From contig CAMYZF010000035.1 of the NCBI GenBank assembly GCA_947303755.1, forward strand, positions 1 to 11,510: a stretch of 11,510 bases of DNA, written 5' to 3'. Positions 1 through 7,034 of this stretch are shown here, piece by piece. The position numbers and the translations under genes are program-made. The DNA is from an uncultured Erysipelotrichaceae bacterium. Lineage in GTDB: Bacteria > Bacillota_I > Bacilli_A > RFN20 > CAG-826. The notes below the pieces were generated by a model. It saw nothing but the letters and a program-made list of their open reading frames with translations, ran no database searches and was not told the DNA's origin. Within the stretch, counting starts at the first letter, position 1; each line of letters opens with the position of its first letter.

Positions 1-7
1 ACTAAGA

Positions 8-84
8 TGGTGGATCTTAGTAGACTTGAACTACCGACCTCGCCCTTATCAGGGGCGCGCTCTAACCAGCTGAGCTAAAGATCC
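8..84 (-). tRNA. tRNA-Ile (anticodon GAU), CCA encoded
   Basis: The minus strand folds into a complete cloverleaf. The acceptor stem is GGATCTT/AAGATCC with discriminator A, the D stem is GCTC/GAGC, and the anticodon stem is CGCCC/GGGCG around the loop CTGATAA, which gives anticodon GAT (isoleucine, reading AUC and AUU). The T arm has GTAG/CTAC around TTCAAGT. The 3' CCA is encoded at 8-10; the body without CCA is 11-84. It reads toward the window edge, so whether further tRNAs follow in the same transcript cannot be seen. It lies downstream of the rpsI terminator and has its own promoter. Confidence 0.97.
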
Positions 85-102
85 AACATGTGCGATTTTG
101 CG

Positions 103-138
103 CTTTAATAATATACAATACTGAAATTGTTATTTCAA
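103..138 (-). promoter_or_regulatory. Sigma-A promoter of tRNA-Ile
   Basis: On the minus strand a -35 box TTGAAA (133-138) and a -10 box TATATT (110-115) are separated by 17 nt, which predicts transcription starting near 103, about 18 nt before the tRNA. The spacer overlaps a small inverted repeat, TGAAAT-TGTT-ATTTCA on the plus strand (122-137), which may be chance in such AT-rich DNA. The promoter sits just after the rpsI terminator, as expected for independent transcription of the tRNA. Confidence 0.7.
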
Positions 139-144
139 TATATA

Positions 145-177
145 AAATAAAAAAGGTCCCACGTGTGCGAGACCCTT
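145..177 (-). terminator. Rho-independent terminator of the rplM-rpsI operon
   Basis: On the minus strand AAGG(G)TCTCGC pairs with GTGGGACCTT around the loop ACAC. The stem has about ten pairs with one bulged G and two G-T pairs, and is followed by TTTTTTATTTT. It lies about 15 nt beyond the rpsI stop codon. Confidence 0.88.
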
Positions 178-191
178 CTATAAATACACAA

Positions 192-584
192 TTAACGTTT
201 GGAGAATTGTGGAGCGCGACGAGCGGCTTTAAGACCATATTTTTTACGTTCTTTAGCACGGGCATCACGACTAACAAGTCCGTTCACCTTTAAGGTGTGA
301 CGATCTTCGCCAGCCTCTAATAAGGCTCTGGCAATACCTAAACGAATTGCTCCAGCTTGACCAGTGAATCCACCACCTTTAACAAAGGCTTCAACATTGT
401 ATTTACCAGTTGAACCAGTAACTTCAAGTGGTTGAGATAAATCCATAACAAGAGTTGCGTAAGGCATATAATCCTTAACATCTCTACCGTTAACGGTAAT
501 CTTACCCTTACCAGCAGTGACATAGACTCTAGCAACAGATGATTTACGTCTACCTGTGCCGTAATATTTTTTTACTTCTGCCAT
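192..584 (-). CDS. rpsI: 30S ribosomal protein S9
   Basis: A small-subunit ribosomal protein of 130 residues, the usual length for bacterial S9. The N-terminal YYGTGRRKSSVARV motif and the C-terminal RRAPQFSKR tail are diagnostic; in known ribosome structures this basic tail reaches the P-site tRNA. The ATG at 584 is chosen because AAGGAG lies 7 nt upstream of it and the protein then begins MAEVKKYYGTGRR. An in-frame ATG 24 nt further upstream (608) overlaps the end of rplM and has no comparable site. The gene follows rplM with an 11-nt gap and ends at a strong terminator, so rplM-rpsI forms a two-gene operon as in most bacteria. Confidence 0.98.
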   Translation of the reverse strand: MAEVKKYYGTGRRKSSVARVYVTAGKGKITVNGRDVKDYMPYATLVMDLSQPLEVTGSTGKYNVEAFVKGGGFTGQAGAIRLGIARALLEAGEDRHTLKVNGLVSRDARAKERKKYGLKAARRAPQFSKR

Positions 585-595
585 ATGCATTCTCC

Positions 596-1039
596 TTATT
601 TCTTCCACACGAGAACTTCAGGTTTCTGAGCTTCGTGCTTATGTTCTGGTCCACGATAGACAAAGAGTTTCTTAACAATTTGGCGACCTAAAGGTCCCTT
701 TGGTAACATACCCCAAATCGATCTTGTGACCATTTCTTCTGGATATTTTTCGATCATTTCACCAGCAGTTCTGGTACGGAGACCACCGTTATAGCCGGAA
801 ACATTGTAATATTTCTTGTTTTGTAATTTGTTTGCGCCAGAAAGAGCAACTTTTTCTGCATTGACAATAATGACGTAATCACCACAATCTACGTTTGGAG
901 TATAGATTGGTTTGTCTTTACCCATTAATTTGACTGCAACAAAAGAGGCTAATCTACCATAAGGAATGCCTGTAGCATCAATGACATACCACTTACGTTC
1001 GATTTTTTCTGGTTTTGCGATCGTTGTTTGACGTTGCAT
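596..1039 (-). CDS. rplM: 50S ribosomal protein L13
   Basis: Large-subunit ribosomal protein L13, 147 residues, close to the family norm of about 142-147. Recognisable blocks are KWYVIDATGIPYGRLAS near residue 16, the CGDYVIIVNAEKV segment, and the MLPKGPLGR motif followed by a VYRGPEHKHEAQKPE tail. The ATG at 1039 has a full AAGGAGG site 7 nt upstream. The gene is first in an operon with rpsI, behind a near-consensus promoter and a leader of about 57 nt that may be an autoregulatory target. In B. subtilis the pair directly follows truA; here yebC and a secreted nucleotidase lie between them. Confidence 0.98.
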   Translation of the reverse strand: MQRQTTIAKPEKIERKWYVIDATGIPYGRLASFVAVKLMGKDKPIYTPNVDCGDYVIIVNAEKVALSGANKLQNKKYYNVSGYNGGLRTRTAGEMIEKYPEEMVTRSIWGMLPKGPLGRQIVKKLFVYRGPEHKHEAQKPEVLVWKK

Positions 1040-1096
1040 TTTGTTTCCTCCTTACTCAAGCAATAATCTTACCGGGACTATTCCTTTTTCTTGTGC
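1040..1096 (-). promoter_or_regulatory. 5' leader of rplM, candidate L13 autoregulatory leader
   Basis: Transcription predicted to start near 1096 leaves an untranslated leader of about 57 nt before rplM. It contains CAAG (1090-1093) that can pair with CTTG (1057-1060), enclosing the segment AGTCCCGGTAAGATT, and ends in the AAGGAGG ribosome binding site. A short structured leader upstream of rplM is a known L13-binding control element in Bacillota (the L13 leader family). The size and position fit, but I match the sequence to that family only from memory and could not run a covariance model. Confidence 0.45.
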
Positions 1097-1132
1097 GAGA
1101 TAGATTATATCTATATATATATTCTAAGTCAA
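1097..1132 (-). promoter_or_regulatory. Strong sigma-A promoter of rplM-rpsI
   Basis: On the minus strand -35 TTGACT (1127-1132) and a perfect -10 TATAAT (1104-1109) are spaced by exactly 17 nt of AT-rich DNA. The predicted start is near 1096-1097. This is the best promoter in the window, as expected for a ribosomal protein operon, and it lies just after the terminator of the upstream nucleotidase gene. Confidence 0.88.
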
Positions 1133-1171
1133 AGAAAAGATTTTTCTTTAGCCACTATATAGCGATTTAGT

Positions 1172-1196
1172 AAATAAAAAAGGAACATAGTTCCTT
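1172..1196 (-). terminator. Rho-independent terminator of the nucleotidase gene
   Basis: On the minus strand a perfect 7-bp stem AAGGAAC/GTTCCTT with loop TAT is followed by TTTTTTATTT. It starts 12 nt after the stop codon of the secreted nucleotidase and separates it from the rplM promoter. Confidence 0.9.
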
Positions 1197-1208
1197 CTTC
1201 TAAATAAT

Positions 1209-3713
1209 TTAGCTAACAACAAGCTGAACTTCTAACGAATACCAGGTTGGTGGCTCACTTAAATAGAATTGAATTCCAATATTATCAACGTTTATTTCGA
1301 AAGTATATTTATATACTCCGGTTGATGTCTCGGTGATAGTTGGAGTTACATCTGCACTATTATAGGTATCAGCATTATTTATGTTTATTTCAAAACTAAT
1401 CAAAGCGAATGTGGCACCAGTAGCTTCAAAGCTAAATTCTCCGTATGAGAACCAATTGTAGAAAACAAAGTCAAAGGTCGCCGAAGAATCATCTTCGTTT
1501 ATCGATTGTAATATTTGCTTTCCGTAATAAATGCTCATTGGACTATTGCTGTAGTAACGATAACTACCTAGCACAACTTCATCCCATTTAGCGTAAGCGT
1601 CATCTTCATGAGAAGGAGTATCAAAATCAAATGGCTCACTGCATTCTGGGTCCATGTACCAACCATCAAAAATATATCCTGAACGAGATGGGGTCTCGTA
1701 TGGCATAGAAACATTCAAATCAAAAGCCGTATCGTTAGTAAACGTGTCTCCGCTACCATCATTTAAATGATATGTAACCGTATAACTCTCATACGATGGA
1801 TTTGAAGAAAACTTTGCGAGATATCTACTATAATCGTGATAATCTAGACTATCCTTTGTAAGTAAATAATCCTTCAATATTTCACGGTAATTCTTGTCTA
1901 ATTTAGGTGTTGTCTTAGGATCATAAGCGCTGACCCAAGAATAATTGTAATTACGATTAGAATCCGTACGATATGCGACAAAGTCAAGTATTGCCACCTT
2001 GTAAGTTTGATCGTGACTAATATATAAACTTGGATCATGACACACATATTGGCCAAGTAAAGGACGCATATCATAAGGATCAACATCAAAAACGTAGACA
2101 TCGTTATCAAATGGGAATGATTGATATATGTCCGCATAGGTCCAGCTTTCTTTATTAATTTGCTCTCGGGCATAGTTAACCACCACTAAATCAACATCAT
2201 ATAGAGGTTTGGCTTTTTCGTAGATGGCTTCTGCGACCAAATTTGCTAGACCAGCAGTAGTGAAATAGCCATTAACGTTACTCACTAATACTTGGTTGGC
2301 CGCTTCTTCGCAGGAACTGTAGTTCGTATCAATGAGATTTTGAATAGCTGGATCAATATCACTATCAGTAGGAATCAAAGATTCCATTCCTTCAGGAGTA
2401 ATCGAATAAACGTTAGTGGATACCTTATTAGTTAAAGTGTTGTATTTAAGTTCAATTTTTCCTAAATATTCGGTATATGAACCAAATTGAGGATAGTATA
2501 AGTCTCCTTCTTTAAAAGTCTCTTTAGAATGAGAATGGCCACATAACATCAAATCAAAATAATCATCTAAATGATAGCCTCTAACATCGCCGCTAGGTCC
2601 ATGAATAGAACCAATAACAAGATCGCAACCATCCGCTCTAAGCTTGGTCGCTTCTTCTTTAAGGACGTTAACATGATCGATAAAAGTAACATCATGAACA
2701 ACCAATGAATTAATAGAGGAAATTTGTGAAGAACCAATGACACCGACGATGCCAACTTTTAAGCCGTTATCAAGCGTATATGTTAAGGATTTGCGGCCAA
2801 TTTGTGATTGTTGAGTGGTTCCAACTTCTTTGGTATCGAAGTTATAATCGTAGACATTTGCCGCTAAAACAGGGATGGTATAACCTCCATATGATCGGTT
2901 GGTGTTTTCGACTAGTTTATCGATACCCCAGTCAAAATCGTGGTTACCAATTGTTCTTGCGTTATAACCGACATAACTCATCATGTCGTTGATTAGATTT
3001 CCATAATTGAGGTTGGAATATAAACTACCTTGCCAAGTATCACCTTGATCTAAAACAAGGGTGTCGCCATCATTCTCTCTTTTTAGATAGCTCATCATCT
3101 TTGCCATACCCATACGTTTGTTTGCTACATCTGGATATATCTGTCCATGCATATCATTTGTCGCATAAATAGTAACAGTTTTGATATTTGGATCTTCTTG
3201 TCTATTTAGACAAGAGTAATTAATAGTCAATGATTTAATTGTGACGAAACTATAAGACTTGATTTCAACATAATATGGCTGATCATCAACTTCGAATTCT
3301 TGTTCATCTTGAAGATATGAATAATCACTCCAGGCATAACCATCATTAGAGAACTTCGCAACAAGGACGTAATCATCATATTCACATTCAAAGTCGACAA
3401 ATATGGAAGTTATGAATCTAATCTCACCACCGTGAGTGATTGTGCCGTCGCCTTCAAGGACGCAGTGATATTCATTTTCAACGCCAGGTGTTGCTTCGGT
3501 ATACAAAAAAGGAATCTCATATTGCCCTGTTGAAGTTTCAATTGACTGATTGACACCTTGATAATAGTTACTACCATCTAAAGTAACATGATATCCACTA
3601 ATAGTGGAGTTTGCAGTTGTAGTTAAGCCTTTGCTAAACAAGATAGCAGCACCTGCAATACTGGCGCATGAAAAAAGGCTAATAAGTCCTAAAAGAACTG
3701 ATTTCTTTTTCAT
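1209..3713 (-). CDS. Secreted 5'-nucleotidase / metallophosphoesterase with InlB-type repeat
   Basis: An 834-residue exported protein of the UshA/5'-nucleotidase family, expected to hydrolyse extracellular nucleotides or related phosphoesters. Residues 1-29 form a basic, hydrophobic signal segment, possibly retained as an anchor. Residues about 40-170 are an unrecognised beta-rich region. The metallophosphatase domain (about 178-430) has its metal motifs: TNDMHG (186-190), DQGDTWQGS (222-230), GNHDFDWG (256-263), H371 in GSIHGP, and GHSH (392-395). A 5'-nucleotidase C-terminal domain follows (about 470-625) with PFDND at 534-538, but the usual NGGGIR-type substrate loop reads VNYAREQI. Residues about 644-712 match an InlB B-repeat (Listeria-Bacteroides repeat: YTVTYHLNDG, SGYIFDGWYMD, AYAKW), then an unrecognised C-terminal domain. 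No LPXTG motif is present. The ATG at 3713 starts the signal peptide; a TTG 45 nt upstream lies inside the yebC terminator and is rejected. No clear ribosome binding site precedes the ATG. Substrate is unproven. Confidence 0.9.
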   Translation of the reverse strand: MKKKSVLLGLISLFSCASIAGAAILFSKGLTTTANSTISGYHVTLDGSNYYQGVNQSIETSTGQYEIPFLYTEATPGVENEYHCVLEGDGTITHGGEIRFITSIFVDFECEYDDYVLVAKFSNDGYAWSDYSYLQDEQEFEVDDQPYYVEIKSYSFVTIKSLTINYSCLNRQEDPNIKTVTIYATNDMHGQIYPDVANKRMGMAKMMSYLKRENDGDTLVLDQGDTWQGSLYSNLNYGNLINDMMSYVGYNARTIGNHDFDWGIDKLVENTNRSYGGYTIPVLAANVYDYNFDTKEVGTTQQSQIGRKSLTYTLDNGLKVGIVGVIGSSQISSINSLVVHDVTFIDHVNVLKEEATKLRADGCDLVIGSIHGPSGDVRGYHLDDYFDLMLCGHSHSKETFKEGDLYYPQFGSYTEYLGKIELKYNTLTNKVSTNVYSITPEGMESLIPTDSDIDPAIQNLIDTNYSSCEEAANQVLVSNVNGYFTTAGLANLVAEAIYEKAKPLYDVDLVVVNYAREQINKESWTYADIYQSFPFDNDVYVFDVDPYDMRPLLGQYVCHDPSLYISHDQTYKVAILDFVAYRTDSNRNYNYSWVSAYDPKTTPKLDKNYREILKDYLLTKDSLDYHDYSRYLAKFSSNPSYESYTVTYHLNDGSGDTFTNDTAFDLNVSMPYETPSRSGYIFDGWYMDPECSEPFDFDTPSHEDDAYAKWDEVVLGSYRYYSNSPMSIYYGKQILQSINEDDSSATFDFVFYNWFSYGEFSFEATGATFALISFEININNADTYNSADVTPTITETSTGVYKYTFEINVDNIGIQFYLSEPPTWYSLEVQLVVS

Positions 3714-3730
3714 AAGATTATTATTGCACT

Positions 3731-3758
3731 TAAATAGCCTAAATAAAAGGGGCTTCAA
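3731..3758 (-). promoter_or_regulatory. Possible promoter of the nucleotidase, overlapping the yebC terminator
   Basis: Only about 27 nt separate the U-tract of the yebC terminator from the nucleotidase ATG. The one visible promoter candidate has -35 TTGAAG (3753-3758), formed by the terminator loop and its 3' arm, and -10 TATTTA (3731-3736), 16 nt apart. It would give a very short untranslated leader of about 10 nt. Both boxes are only moderate matches, so the alternative is read-through from yebC. Confidence 0.3.
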
Positions 3759-3763
3759 GCCCC
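3741..3763 (-). terminator. Rho-independent terminator of yebC
   Basis: On the minus strand GGGGCT-TGA-AGCCCC forms a compact 6-bp GC-rich hairpin with a 3-nt loop, followed by TTTTATTT. It begins 4 nt after the yebC stop codon. Confidence 0.85.
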
Positions 3764-3767
3764 AATC

Positions 3768-4472
3768 TTATAACTCAACGTTATGAGCGACGTTTTGGAC
3801 GTCTTCGAGTTCATCGAGAGCATCCACTAAATCTTGGAACTTCTGTTTGTCCTCATCGTTAAGTGTGACATATTCATTTGGTTCCATTCTAATTTCAGCT
3901 TCATCAAATTCGGTGATACCCATACCCGCTAAAACTTCTTTAGCCTTTTCAAAGGCTTCTGGAGCAACGGTAACATAGATTGTATCTTCATCAAGATCAA
4001 CTTCTTGAACGTCAACATCACCTAAGATTAAGTTCTCTTCAACTTCATCTCTGTTGGTGCCTTTAAAAGCTAAGACACCAAGTTGAGTGAAATTATAAAT
4101 AACTGAACCTAGGTGTCCACCTTTTCTAACGATTTGAGTACGGACTTCAACTAAAGCACGGTTTGGGTTATCTGTTAAGGTATCGACAATTAAAAGGGAA
4201 TTACCAGGACCAAAAGCTTCATATCTGCCTTCAACGTAAGCGACTGCTTCACCACCTTGAGCTTTTTTAATAGCGCGATCAAAAACATCTCTTGGAACTG
4301 ATTTTCCACGATATTTTTCATAAACCGCTCTTAAAGCAAGGTTGGTTTTTGGATCCGGTGATCCTTGTTTAGCGGCCATATATGCTTCTTTAGAAGCACG
4401 AGCATATAAAGCTGATTTGATTTTGCCAGTACGAGCCATTGCCGCGGCTCTAACTTCATGATGTCTACCCAT
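3768..4472 (-). CDS. yebC: YebC/PmpR/TACO1-family protein (YeeI/YeeN-like branch)
   Basis: A 234-residue cytosolic protein of the YebC family. These proteins were first called transcriptional regulators; recent work on YebC and mitochondrial TACO1 supports a role at the ribosome in relieving stalls at proline-rich stretches. Matching blocks are YMAAKQGSPDPKTN (31-44), VPRDVFDRAIKKAQGG (59-74), RYEAFGPGNSLLIVDTLTDN, RKGGHLG, GITEFDEAE, and the C-terminal DVQNVAHNVEL. This pattern resembles the YeeI/YeeN (YebC2) branch more than the classic YebC N-terminus MAGHSKW; the N-terminus here reads MGRHHEVRAAAMA and lacks the tryptophan. The start has AAGGAG 8 nt upstream. The gene has its own promoter and a tight terminator, so it is probably monocistronic, with possible read-through from truA. 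Confidence 0.93.
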   Translation of the reverse strand: MGRHHEVRAAAMARTGKIKSALYARASKEAYMAAKQGSPDPKTNLALRAVYEKYRGKSVPRDVFDRAIKKAQGGEAVAYVEGRYEAFGPGNSLLIVDTLTDNPNRALVEVRTQIVRKGGHLGSVIYNFTQLGVLAFKGTNRDEVEENLILGDVDVQEVDLDEDTIYVTVAPEAFEKAKEVLAGMGITEFDEAEIRMEPNEYVTLNDEDKQKFQDLVDALDELEDVQNVAHNVEL

Positions 4473-4490
4473 AAGTAATTCTCCTTAATG

Positions 4491-4525
4491 CTTTACTATT
4501 ATACTACTCTTATTTTATAAGGCAA
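4491..4525 (-). promoter_or_regulatory. Sigma-A promoter of yebC
   Basis: On the minus strand -35 TTGCCT (4520-4525) and a perfect -10 TATAAT (4498-4503) are spaced by 16 nt, predicting a start near 4491 and a leader of about 18 nt that includes the AAGGAG site at 4481-4486. The -35 begins only about 3 nt after the truA stop codon, and no terminator is visible between the two genes. Confidence 0.75.
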
Positions 4526-4528
4526 TTT

Positions 4529-5257
4529 CTAATACTTGACTTTTTCTAAATATAATCCCACCGCTGGAGCCTTGTATGAAATGACTTTGCGATGTGGAGT
4601 AACAAGTAATCTAGAAACCTCAAATGGTTCAAACTTTCCTAAACCAATTTCGATGAGAATGCCCACCATCATACGAACCATGTATCTCATAAATCCATCA
4701 CCAGTAAATGTTATTTTAATAACATCTCCTTCTTGAATGAGTCCGACTTTATAGATGGTTCTAATGAAACTTCCTTCGTCTTCATCTTTGGTGGTGAAAT
4801 TACCAAAGTAATGTTTGCCTTTGAACTGTTTCAAAGCTTCTTTCATCTTCTCGACGTCTAGTTTTCTTAAGAATTGATAAACTTGATTTCTTTTAAAAAC
4901 ATCATACTCGCCCATATTAATTAAATAGGAATATGTTTTTTCTTTGACGTTATAGCGGGCGTGGAAGTAATCAGGGACAGCTGAAACACTTGAGACATGA
5001 ATGTCGTCAGGAAGTAAACAGTTAACCGAATAAGTAAATTTACCAAGATCCACTAATTCTTTGGAATCAAAGTGGAAAGTCTGCGCCAAAGCGTGCACTC
5101 CAGCATCGGTTCTTCCTGAACCAACAATCTTTGTTTCCGTATTTAAAACTTTGGAAATAACTTTTTCAATTTCCTCTTCGATAGATGATGCATTTGGTTG
5201 AACTTGCCAACCTGCATATTTGCTACCATCGTAACTAACTACTGCTAAATATCTCAT
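4529..5257 (-). CDS. truA: tRNA pseudouridine(38-40) synthase TruA
   Basis: Converts uridines 38-40 of the tRNA anticodon arm to pseudouridine. It is 242 residues long, the normal bacterial size. The N-terminal VSYDGSKYAGWQVQPN motif and GSGRTDAGVHALAQ (47-60) are hallmarks; D51 is the expected catalytic aspartate. The blocks FHARYNVKEKTYSY and FTGDGFMRYMVRMMVG also fit. The ATG overlaps the ecfT TGA as ATGA, so translation is probably coupled to ecfT. Its position directly after ecfA1-ecfA2-ecfT is the standard Bacillota arrangement. It is the last gene of the operon that begins with dCMP deaminase. Confidence 0.97.
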   Translation of the reverse strand: MRYLAVVSYDGSKYAGWQVQPNASSIEEEIEKVISKVLNTETKIVGSGRTDAGVHALAQTFHFDSKELVDLGKFTYSVNCLLPDDIHVSSVSAVPDYFHARYNVKEKTYSYLINMGEYDVFKRNQVYQFLRKLDVEKMKEALKQFKGKHYFGNFTTKDEDEGSFIRTIYKVGLIQEGDVIKITFTGDGFMRYMVRMMVGILIEIGLGKFEPFEVSRLLVTPHRKVISYKAPAVGLYLEKVKY

Positions 5258-6180
5258 GAGACTACCCTACTTTCTATAATACCCACTAAGAGGCAATAAA
5301 TAACAATAAATAAAGTCGACACCACAAACCATGGAAGGAATGATGGGGTGAAAAATGTGAAATCATAATGCGACATAATGATGGTCGCTCCTAATAATCC
5401 TGAACACAGTAAAAAGGCAAAAATATCCAGGATATGGAAGGATAATTTGTGATAACGAGTTCTTTTTTGTTTTGGATCATAGCCCCTTGCTTCCATTGCA
5501 TCCGCAAGCTCTTCACTACGTTGGAAAGCCGAAATAAAAAGCGGAATAATTAAAGAAATAATTGCTTTCATTTTTGTGGAAATCTTACCGTGTTTGAAAT
5601 CAACACCTCTAGATGATTGAGCTTTCATAATTCTTTCTACTTCAGTAAGAATAGTTGGAATGAAACGAAGCGCGATAGAAATAGTCATCGCCACTTCGTG
5701 AGCCGGAAACTTAATAATCTTAAGCGGAGTTAAATACCATTCTAAAGCATAAGTTAAATCAAGCGGCTTTGTAGTCGCAGTTAAAATCATTGATAAAGAA
5801 ATCATAAGCACTAAGCGAAGAATGATCTTTAAGCTTTGGAAGATAGAATTCCAATAAACATTAAACGAACCAATCGAAAAGGCGATTGGTGATTCTCCTC
5901 GAGGCGGAATTAAGCAGTTAATAACTAACAAAATGATAATCATAAACCATAAAGGTTTAAGAGAGCCAAATAATTGCTTGAACGATATGTGAGACACAAT
6001 TAACAAAACAATTACAAATAAGGCTAATAATCCACCAACAATAAAAGTTAATTCCCATGTTGAATAAGAAATAAATACCGCCACCATTAAAGCGATAAGA
6101 CAGAAAATCTTATTACGGGGATCCATCCTGTGAATGAATGAATCATATGGTACATATCTTCCTAAAGTGATCTTTGCCAT
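5254..6180 (-). CDS. ecfT: Energy-coupling factor transporter transmembrane subunit EcfT
   Basis: The membrane scaffold of a group II ECF vitamin importer. It couples the ATPases EcfA1/EcfA2 to interchangeable substrate-binding S components. The N-terminus (GRYVPYDSFIHRMDPRNKI) is typical. Hydrophobic segments follow at about 25-62, 76-91 and 117-135, and the cytoplasmic coupling helices carry the two Ala/Ser-Arg-Gly motifs SRG (190-192, in AQSSRGVDF) and ARG (231-233, in AMEARGYDP). At 308 residues it is somewhat longer than the roughly 265 of B. subtilis EcfT, from memory; two hydrophobic segments (254-272, 281-303) end the protein. The start overlaps the ecfA2 stop by one base (TAATG). A GAGG-like sequence lies a few bases upstream. 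Confidence 0.96.
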   Translation of the reverse strand: MAKITLGRYVPYDSFIHRMDPRNKIFCLIALMVAVFISYSTWELTFIVGGLLALFVIVLLIVSHISFKQLFGSLKPLWFMIIILLVINCLIPPRGESPIAFSIGSFNVYWNSIFQSLKIILRLVLMISLSMILTATTKPLDLTYALEWYLTPLKIIKFPAHEVAMTISIALRFIPTILTEVERIMKAQSSRGVDFKHGKISTKMKAIISLIIPLFISAFQRSEELADAMEARGYDPKQKRTRYHKLSFHILDIFAFLLCSGLLGATIIMSHYDFTFFTPSFLPWFVVSTLFIVIYCLLVGIIESRVVS

Positions 6181-7034
6181 TATTTAGACCTCACTTTAGC
6201 GATCTCATCGACTAGAGATTCTAGATTTTTAATTTTATTAATATCTAATTTCAAACCTTTGGCAAAACACATATTCGTAACTTTTTGAATCATAGGAGTT
6301 TCTAAAGAATACTTTTCAACGTTTTCAGAAAATAACTCGCTTGGAGTAGCAATCTTCACCACTTCGCCATTATCCATGACGATTACGTTATCGGCATATT
6401 CGTAAACAATGTTGATGTCATGAGTGACTAGAATGATGGTTTTACCACTATCGTTAAGGTTCTTAACCATCGCTAATAATTCTTTTGTGCCTTTTGGATC
6501 TAATCCCGCAGTAGGCTCATCGAGCACTAAAACATCTGGTTTAAGCGCAAGCACACCAGCAATAGCGACTCGACGTTTCTCACCGCCACTAAGATCAAAT
6601 GGTGATTTTTTTAAGAATGATTCATCTAAACCAACGAGTTTAAGAGTTTCTTTTGCGATTAATTTCGCATCTTCTTTTTTCACCCCGAAATTTTGAGGCC
6701 CAAAAGCAATATCGTCTTCAACTGTTTCTTCGAATAATTGATTCTCACTAAACTGAAAAACAAGGCCAACTTTCTTTCGTAAATCTCTTAATTTTCTTCG
6801 CATTTTGCGGTTCTTTTTGGTATTTACATAGTCATCCACCACCACTTCACCACTGCTTGGAACTAAGAGTCCGTTTAAGTGTTGAATAAGTGTTGATTTA
6901 CCGCACCCAGTATGACCAACAAGACAGGTGAAAGAACCTTCTTTTATCTCAAAGTTAATATTCTTCAAAGCCTCGTTTTCAAAAGGAGTCTTAGGAGAAT
7001 ATGTGTAATATACTTGGTTAAACTTTATTGACAT
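6180..7034 (-). CDS. ecfA2: Energy-coupling factor transporter ATPase EcfA2
   Basis: One of the two ATPases that power the ECF importer. The 284 residues contain Walker A GHTGCGKST (40-48), the Q-loop FQFSENQLFEETV (Q94), signature LSGGE (148-152), Walker B DVLVLDEP (167-174, E173), the D-loop GLDP, and H-loop H205. The Q-loop wording and LDEPTAGLDP are characteristic of EcfA2 rather than EcfA1. The C-terminal tail beyond residue 230 is the usual EcfA dimerisation region. The start overlaps the ecfA1 end by 10 nt, with an AAAGGA further upstream. Confidence 0.96.
   Translation of the reverse strand: MSIKFNQVYYTYSPKTPFENEALKNINFEIKEGSFTCLVGHTGCGKSTLIQHLNGLLVPSSGEVVVDDYVNTKKNRKMRRKLRDLRKKVGLVFQFSENQLFEETVEDDIAFGPQNFGVKKEDAKLIAKETLKLVGLDESFLKKSPFDLSGGEKRRVAIAGVLALKPDVLVLDEPTAGLDPKGTKELLAMVKNLNDSGKTIILVTHDINIVYEYADNVIVMDNGEVVKIATPSELFSENVEKYSLETPMIQKVTNMCFAKGLKLDINKIKNLESLVDEIAKVRSK

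Noticed and set aside
1898..2992. Several 60-90 codon open frames within the nucleotidase gene on both strands
   Set aside because: They overlap a long, well-supported coding region, have no recognisable domains, and lack ribosome binding sites.
3714..3758. TTG start extending the nucleotidase by 15 residues
   Set aside because: It lies within the yebC terminator hairpin and puts an unrelated stretch ahead of an obvious signal peptide that begins at the ATG at 3713.
4504..4528. CTTAT-AAA-ATAAG inverted repeat between truA and yebC as a terminator
   Set aside because: The stem is short and AT-only and has no U-tract; it sits in the spacer of the yebC promoter.
6424..6696. A 90-codon plus-strand frame opposite ecfA2
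   Set aside because: It is the mirror of conserved ABC ATPase motifs; no promoter or ribosome binding site supports it.
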